64,000 nt of DNA, taken from the NCBI RefSeq assembly GCF_023634845.1, contig NZ_JAMLJL010000009.1, forward strand, positions 122,858 through 186,857. Reading direction: 5' to 3'. Shown here one piece after another: positions 61,307 through 64,000 of the stretch. The notes below the pieces were generated by a model, which had not been told where the DNA came from, ran no database searches, and saw only the letters and a list, made by a program, of their open reading frames with translations. Source of the DNA: Flavobacterium amniphilum (GTDB taxonomy: Bacteria > Bacteroidota > Bacteroidia > Flavobacteriales > Flavobacteriaceae). Made by a program: the position numbers and the translations under genes. The stretch's first letter is position 1; each line of letters opens with the position of its first letter.

Positions 61307-63175
61307 TTATAAATTAATCTTCTTTCCTTTCGGATATTTAATCTGATAAGATAATTTCTTTTTTACAACACCTTTTGAAGGAATGTTTGTTTTCCAGAAC
61401 AGTATTCCGGTTTCTTCTTTGTAATCGGCATTGTCAACATTCGCTTTTTCAACTTTTATTTCTTTGTTTTGGCTTACCGGAACGCGGTCGTAAATTTTTA
61501 CATCGGTATCAATAGCCTTGTTGTTGCGCAATGTAATTTCATAGTTTCTATCCACAATTCTCGTGGTGCCTAACAATGACTTGTCTTTTAAATTGTTGAT
61601 TTGTTTTCTTTCAACTACGAGATTGTTGTCAATTCCCATCGAAATGACCAGCTCTTCGTCCGTTTGGTACGGATTGATGAAAGTTGTCCCGGCATAGCTT
61701 CCTTCTGTGTAAATACTGGCGTCTCCCGGCAACAAATCATATTTTGTCCATTCTTTTATTTTGGCGGTAAGGAAAACATTTTCGCTTAGGATAGGAGCGG
61801 AATAGTATTCGAATTCGGCTGGAATATTAAAGTTGTCGATTTCAATAACAGAAGGTGTCTGGTCAGACGGAATCGAATAATTCTTCTTAATCCGGAATAA
61901 TACCGAGTTAATGGCTACTTCTTTTTCATCACCTGTTGCGGTTACAACTTCTTCCGGTTTGTTTTCTTCTTCATTGTCGTCAGAATCTGCTTTTTTTCTT
62001 TTGAGTCCAACTGCTGTTACAACAACTTCTTGTAATTGCATTGCGCTTTCATTTAAAACTACATTCATGGTGCTGCTGTAAATGGGTAGGATTTGATCTT
62101 CCATTCCTAAAAAAGAATAGACGAGTTCTTTCCCTTTTTCAACGTTTAATTTGTACGTTCCGTCAAACCCGGTTTGTACACCAATTGTTGTTCCTTTGAC
62201 CACAACATTGACTCCCGGTAGTGGCCCTGACTTATCACTAACTATTCCCGAAACTGTTTTGACCAGAGGATTATAAATGAATTTCTGGTTTCTTGAAGCA
62301 GACGATTCGCGATTTGCGTAATAATTCATGAAATTCAGGTAATGGCTGTCAAGTGTTGGCTTCTCATTGTTAACGGTCGGGTTTGCAGTCGAAAGTATCA
62401 GCTTAACGTCGTTCCAGTTTTCGCCTGTGGTTTGGTATACCTGTGCTTTGTAGGCGAATTGTAAAGCGTCTTTGGTGTTTTTTGCTTTGATTTCATATGA
62501 AGGATTCCACCCGGCATTGCTCACATTGTATTTGATGCTGAGATTAAGCAGGACAGCTTCGTTCGGATTGTTGAATTTTAAAATAATCTCACCTTTCTGC
62601 TCTTTTTCTTCACTGCTCATTTTGTTCATCTCCAGATGCATGGCCGACAAATCTTTTTTCAAATCGTCAATCTTTTTGGAAATGTCAAAAATCTCCATTT
62701 TGATAACCGGAACTCTTTCTCTGTAATGTTTGCTGTGAATCAGTATTTTTTCAAGCGTAACCGATTGCTGTGAACTGCTCAGTGTTTTATTTTGGGACAA
62801 AATGGTTTCTTCTTCCTGTAATCCTTTGATCTTGCTTTCCAAAAATGCAATTTCCCTTACTTTGGAGTCTGTTTCACTTTGCAGGGTATTGATTTTTTCA
62901 GAAGTACTTCTTTTAGGGTAAAAAAGGGTTTCATATCCGAAAGAAAGAATCGATACATCCCTAAGTCCGCTGATTTGAATGGTATTTTGGTTAATATAAG
63001 GAGATAAATCGGTTATACGGACAATTGAATTTCCTTTGGGAATGGTAACGGATGATTCCGCTGAAATTTGTGCTCCGGAGGTGTAAACCGTTACTTCTTT
63101 GGTAGTTGCCTTAATTTTTATCTCATTAGCAAATAAGGATAGTGTGCAAAAGAATAATACTAAAAAGTGTTTCAT
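61307..63175 (-). CDS. MuiA-family (DUF4139) protein with inserted carboxypeptidase-like and SusC-linker module, 622 aa
   Basis: Signal peptide MKHFLVLFFCTLSLFANEIK; a DUF4140-like N-domain (20-95, VTVYTSGAQISAES); a coiled coil (95-190); then a DUF4139 barrel-like domain (about 205-622) ending GVVKKKLSYQIKYPKGKKINL. Inside the latter, residues 307-375 are a carboxypeptidase-regulatory-like domain (SGIVSDKSGPLPGVNVVVKG, DGTYKLNVEKGK). It is followed by AMQLQEVVVTAVGLKRKK, the short linker normally found before the plug of SusC-type TonB receptors. So a receptor N-terminal module sits within a mucoidy-inhibitor-like protein. The role is unknown, probably in the envelope. It is a single gene. 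Confidence 0.88.
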   Translation of the reverse strand: MKHFLVLFFCTLSLFANEIKIKATTKEVTVYTSGAQISAESSVTIPKGNSIVRITDLSPYINQNTIQISGLRDVSILSFGYETLFYPKRSTSEKINTLQSETDSKVREIAFLESKIKGLQEEETILSQNKTLSSSQQSVTLEKILIHSKHYRERVPVIKMEIFDISKKIDDLKKDLSAMHLEMNKMSSEEKEQKGEIILKFNNPNEAVLLNLSIKYNVSNAGWNPSYEIKAKNTKDALQFAYKAQVYQTTGENWNDVKLILSTANPTVNNEKPTLDSHYLNFMNYYANRESSASRNQKFIYNPLVKTVSGIVSDKSGPLPGVNVVVKGTTIGVQTGFDGTYKLNVEKGKELVYSFLGMEDQILPIYSSTMNVVLNESAMQLQEVVVTAVGLKRKKADSDDNEEENKPEEVVTATGDEKEVAINSVLFRIKKNYSIPSDQTPSVIEIDNFNIPAEFEYYSAPILSENVFLTAKIKEWTKYDLLPGDASIYTEGSYAGTTFINPYQTDEELVISMGIDNNLVVERKQINNLKDKSLLGTTRIVDRNYEITLRNNKAIDTDVKIYDRVPVSQNKEIKVEKANVDNADYKEETGILFWKTNIPSKGVVKKKLSYQIKYPKGKKINL

Positions 63176-63239
63176 ATATTGTAGGAATAAATTCGCTGTT
63201 TAAGAGGGTTAAGATATTATGATTTTTCCCATAAAACAA

Positions 63240-63247
63240 TAGATTTG
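63240..63247 (+). promoter_or_regulatory. Putative -7 element TAGATTTG
   Basis: TAnnTTTG match 18 bases before the ATG at 63266; it overlaps a TTG that could otherwise serve as a start. No -33 box. Confidence 0.4.
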
Positions 63248-63265
63248 CTTAAAATTAAGTTTCCT

Positions 63266-63868
63266 ATGAATGAATCCCATCCCAACTGGTTTTACGATTT
63301 CAAACCCATGAAGTTTTTAATGCTGGGTAGTTTTCCGCCGCATCAGAGCCGTCATGCTTTCCCTTTTTATTATCCGAATAAACAGAACCGGTTTTGGAAA
63401 GTAATGGCTGATATTTCCGGAATCAGTCTGGTTGCTGATTTTTCGGACACTGATAAAGTAATTGAAGAACGGAAATCGATTATGAGGAAGCTTCAAATGG
63501 GAATCCATGATGTGGCGCAGAAAATAATCAGAAAAGGGAATAGTTCACTGGATTCGGATATTGAAATCATAAAATATCAGGATATTGTTTCGATCGTGAA
63601 AAATCATTCTGAACTGGAAAAAATTATACTGTTGGGTTTTTCAGCCAAGAGCAGCGCGGCTCAATCCTTTCTGAAGTATGTCAAAGATGAAAAAATTGAA
63701 GCTGTATTTCCGGAAGGATTTAATGCTAAGGCTCCTGCCGCATTCTATATTTTTATAGACAACAGAAAAATAGAATGTTTGATTCTTAATTCAACGTCTT
63801 CGACCAGTTCTGTTCAGGTGCCGAAGTTAGTGGAGCAGTTCCGTGAATTTATTTTTGATACACTATAA
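63266..63868 (+). CDS. Uracil-DNA glycosylase superfamily protein, 200 aa
   Basis: The N-terminal FLMLGSFPPHQSRHAFPFYY and PNKQNRFWKVM match the UDG-superfamily active-site region (G-S-x-P ... YY-x-x-x-x-N-x-FW), closest to the hypoxanthine-DNA glycosylase-like branch. A Gly-Ser type loop IILLGFSAKSSAAQ and the terminal ILNSTSSTSS follow. The likely role is removal of deaminated bases from DNA, but substrate specificity cannot be read. The ATG at 63266 is used because a -7 box overlaps the alternative TTG at 63245. It is followed by a terminator. Confidence 0.78.
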   Translation: MNESHPNWFYDFKPMKFLMLGSFPPHQSRHAFPFYYPNKQNRFWKVMADISGISLVADFSDTDKVIEERKSIMRKLQMGIHDVAQKIIRKGNSSLDSDIEIIKYQDIVSIVKNHSELEKIILLGFSAKSSAAQSFLKYVKDEKIEAVFPEGFNAKAPAAFYIFIDNRKIECLILNSTSSTSSVQVPKLVEQFREFIFDTL

Positions 63869-63928
63869 TACTATGACTAGTCCTAAAATAACGATACAGG
63901 ATTAATAATAGTAAAAATACATTTTTAG

Positions 63929-63960
63929 ACAGAAGTAGCTTTATAGTTACTTCTGTTTTT
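63929..63960 (+). terminator. Terminator downstream of the UDG-superfamily gene
   Basis: Stem ACAGAAGTA / TACTTCTGT with a 10-base loop, followed by six T. Bases 63869-63928 and 63961-64000 hold nothing else recognisable. Confidence 0.75.
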
Positions 63961-64000
63961 TATTTCATAAGTTTTCATTTTAATGCTACTCTGTAAATGC

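Noticed and set aside
63975..64000. Possible 3' end of a minus-strand gene (reads ...IYRVALK then stop)
   Set aside because: Only eight codons are visible, too little to support a gene call.

Overview
The window looks like a chromosomal segment of a Flavobacterium-like member of the Flavobacteriaceae (Bacteroidota). The DNA is AT-rich. Many genes are preceded by the Bacteroidota promoter signature TTG-N19-21-TAnnTTTG rather than E. coli type boxes, and Shine-Dalgarno sequences are weak or absent. One large surface protein ends in a type IX secretion (type B) sorting domain, and there are several TonB-dependent receptors and outer-membrane barrels. No rRNA, tRNA, CRISPR array, insertion sequence or prophage was recognised.

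Layout. 1-8.6 kb: the 5' end of htpG, a lipocalin-like lipoprotein and an OmpA lipoprotein in one operon, an ABC ATPase, a repeat-rich spacer, an S9 peptidase, a TSUP permease, fabH and a cyclophilin. 8.6-18.6 kb: two tandem paralogous TonB-dependent receptors and a 1597-residue type IX cargo protein, all on the minus strand. 18.8-24.3 kb: argS, a cobalamin riboswitch in front of an acyl-CoA thioesterase, a second repeat-rich spacer, ffh and folD. 24.3-33.3 kb: two paralogous membrane proteins of unknown function convergent with a GrpE-like/Hsp70-like pair, a GNAT acetyltransferase, and an overlapping pair of unknown exported proteins. 33.4-37.1 kb: an iron-uptake type operon (TonB siderophore receptor, PepSY membrane protein, small protein) behind a strong inverted-repeat operator. 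37.3-40.5 kb: prfA and a large OmpA/TSP3 protein.

40.5-48.3 kb is an envelope-stress type region. It holds a tightly packed five-gene operon (AI-2E permease, MscS channel, AraC-type regulator, response regulator, histidine kinase), followed by a barrel protein and four small membrane or stress proteins, one of them only 50 residues long. Another small barrel protein lies upstream. Paired TGTTACA boxes spaced exactly 21 bp apart lie in front of the barrel genes. 48.4-64 kb: pyrF with a metal/cobalamin-binding protein, imelysin and di-heme oxidoreductase, an alpha/beta hydrolase, tandem DUF4197 genes, an M61-like peptidase, the B12-dependent fused mutase IcmF, a small outer-membrane protein, a MuiA-family protein carrying an inserted SusC-type N-terminal module, and a UDG-superfamily protein.

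The main points for follow-up are: (i) three intergenic loci with one architecture, in which inverted TAGT/ACTA-rich arms enclose a 21-bp-period minisatellite in two cases and nothing in the third; (ii) a cobalamin riboswitch ahead of a thioesterase; (iii) the compact GrpE-like/Hsp70-like module; (iv) the 21-bp-phased TGTTACA boxes. All functional assignments are read from sequence motifs alone and no database search was run.
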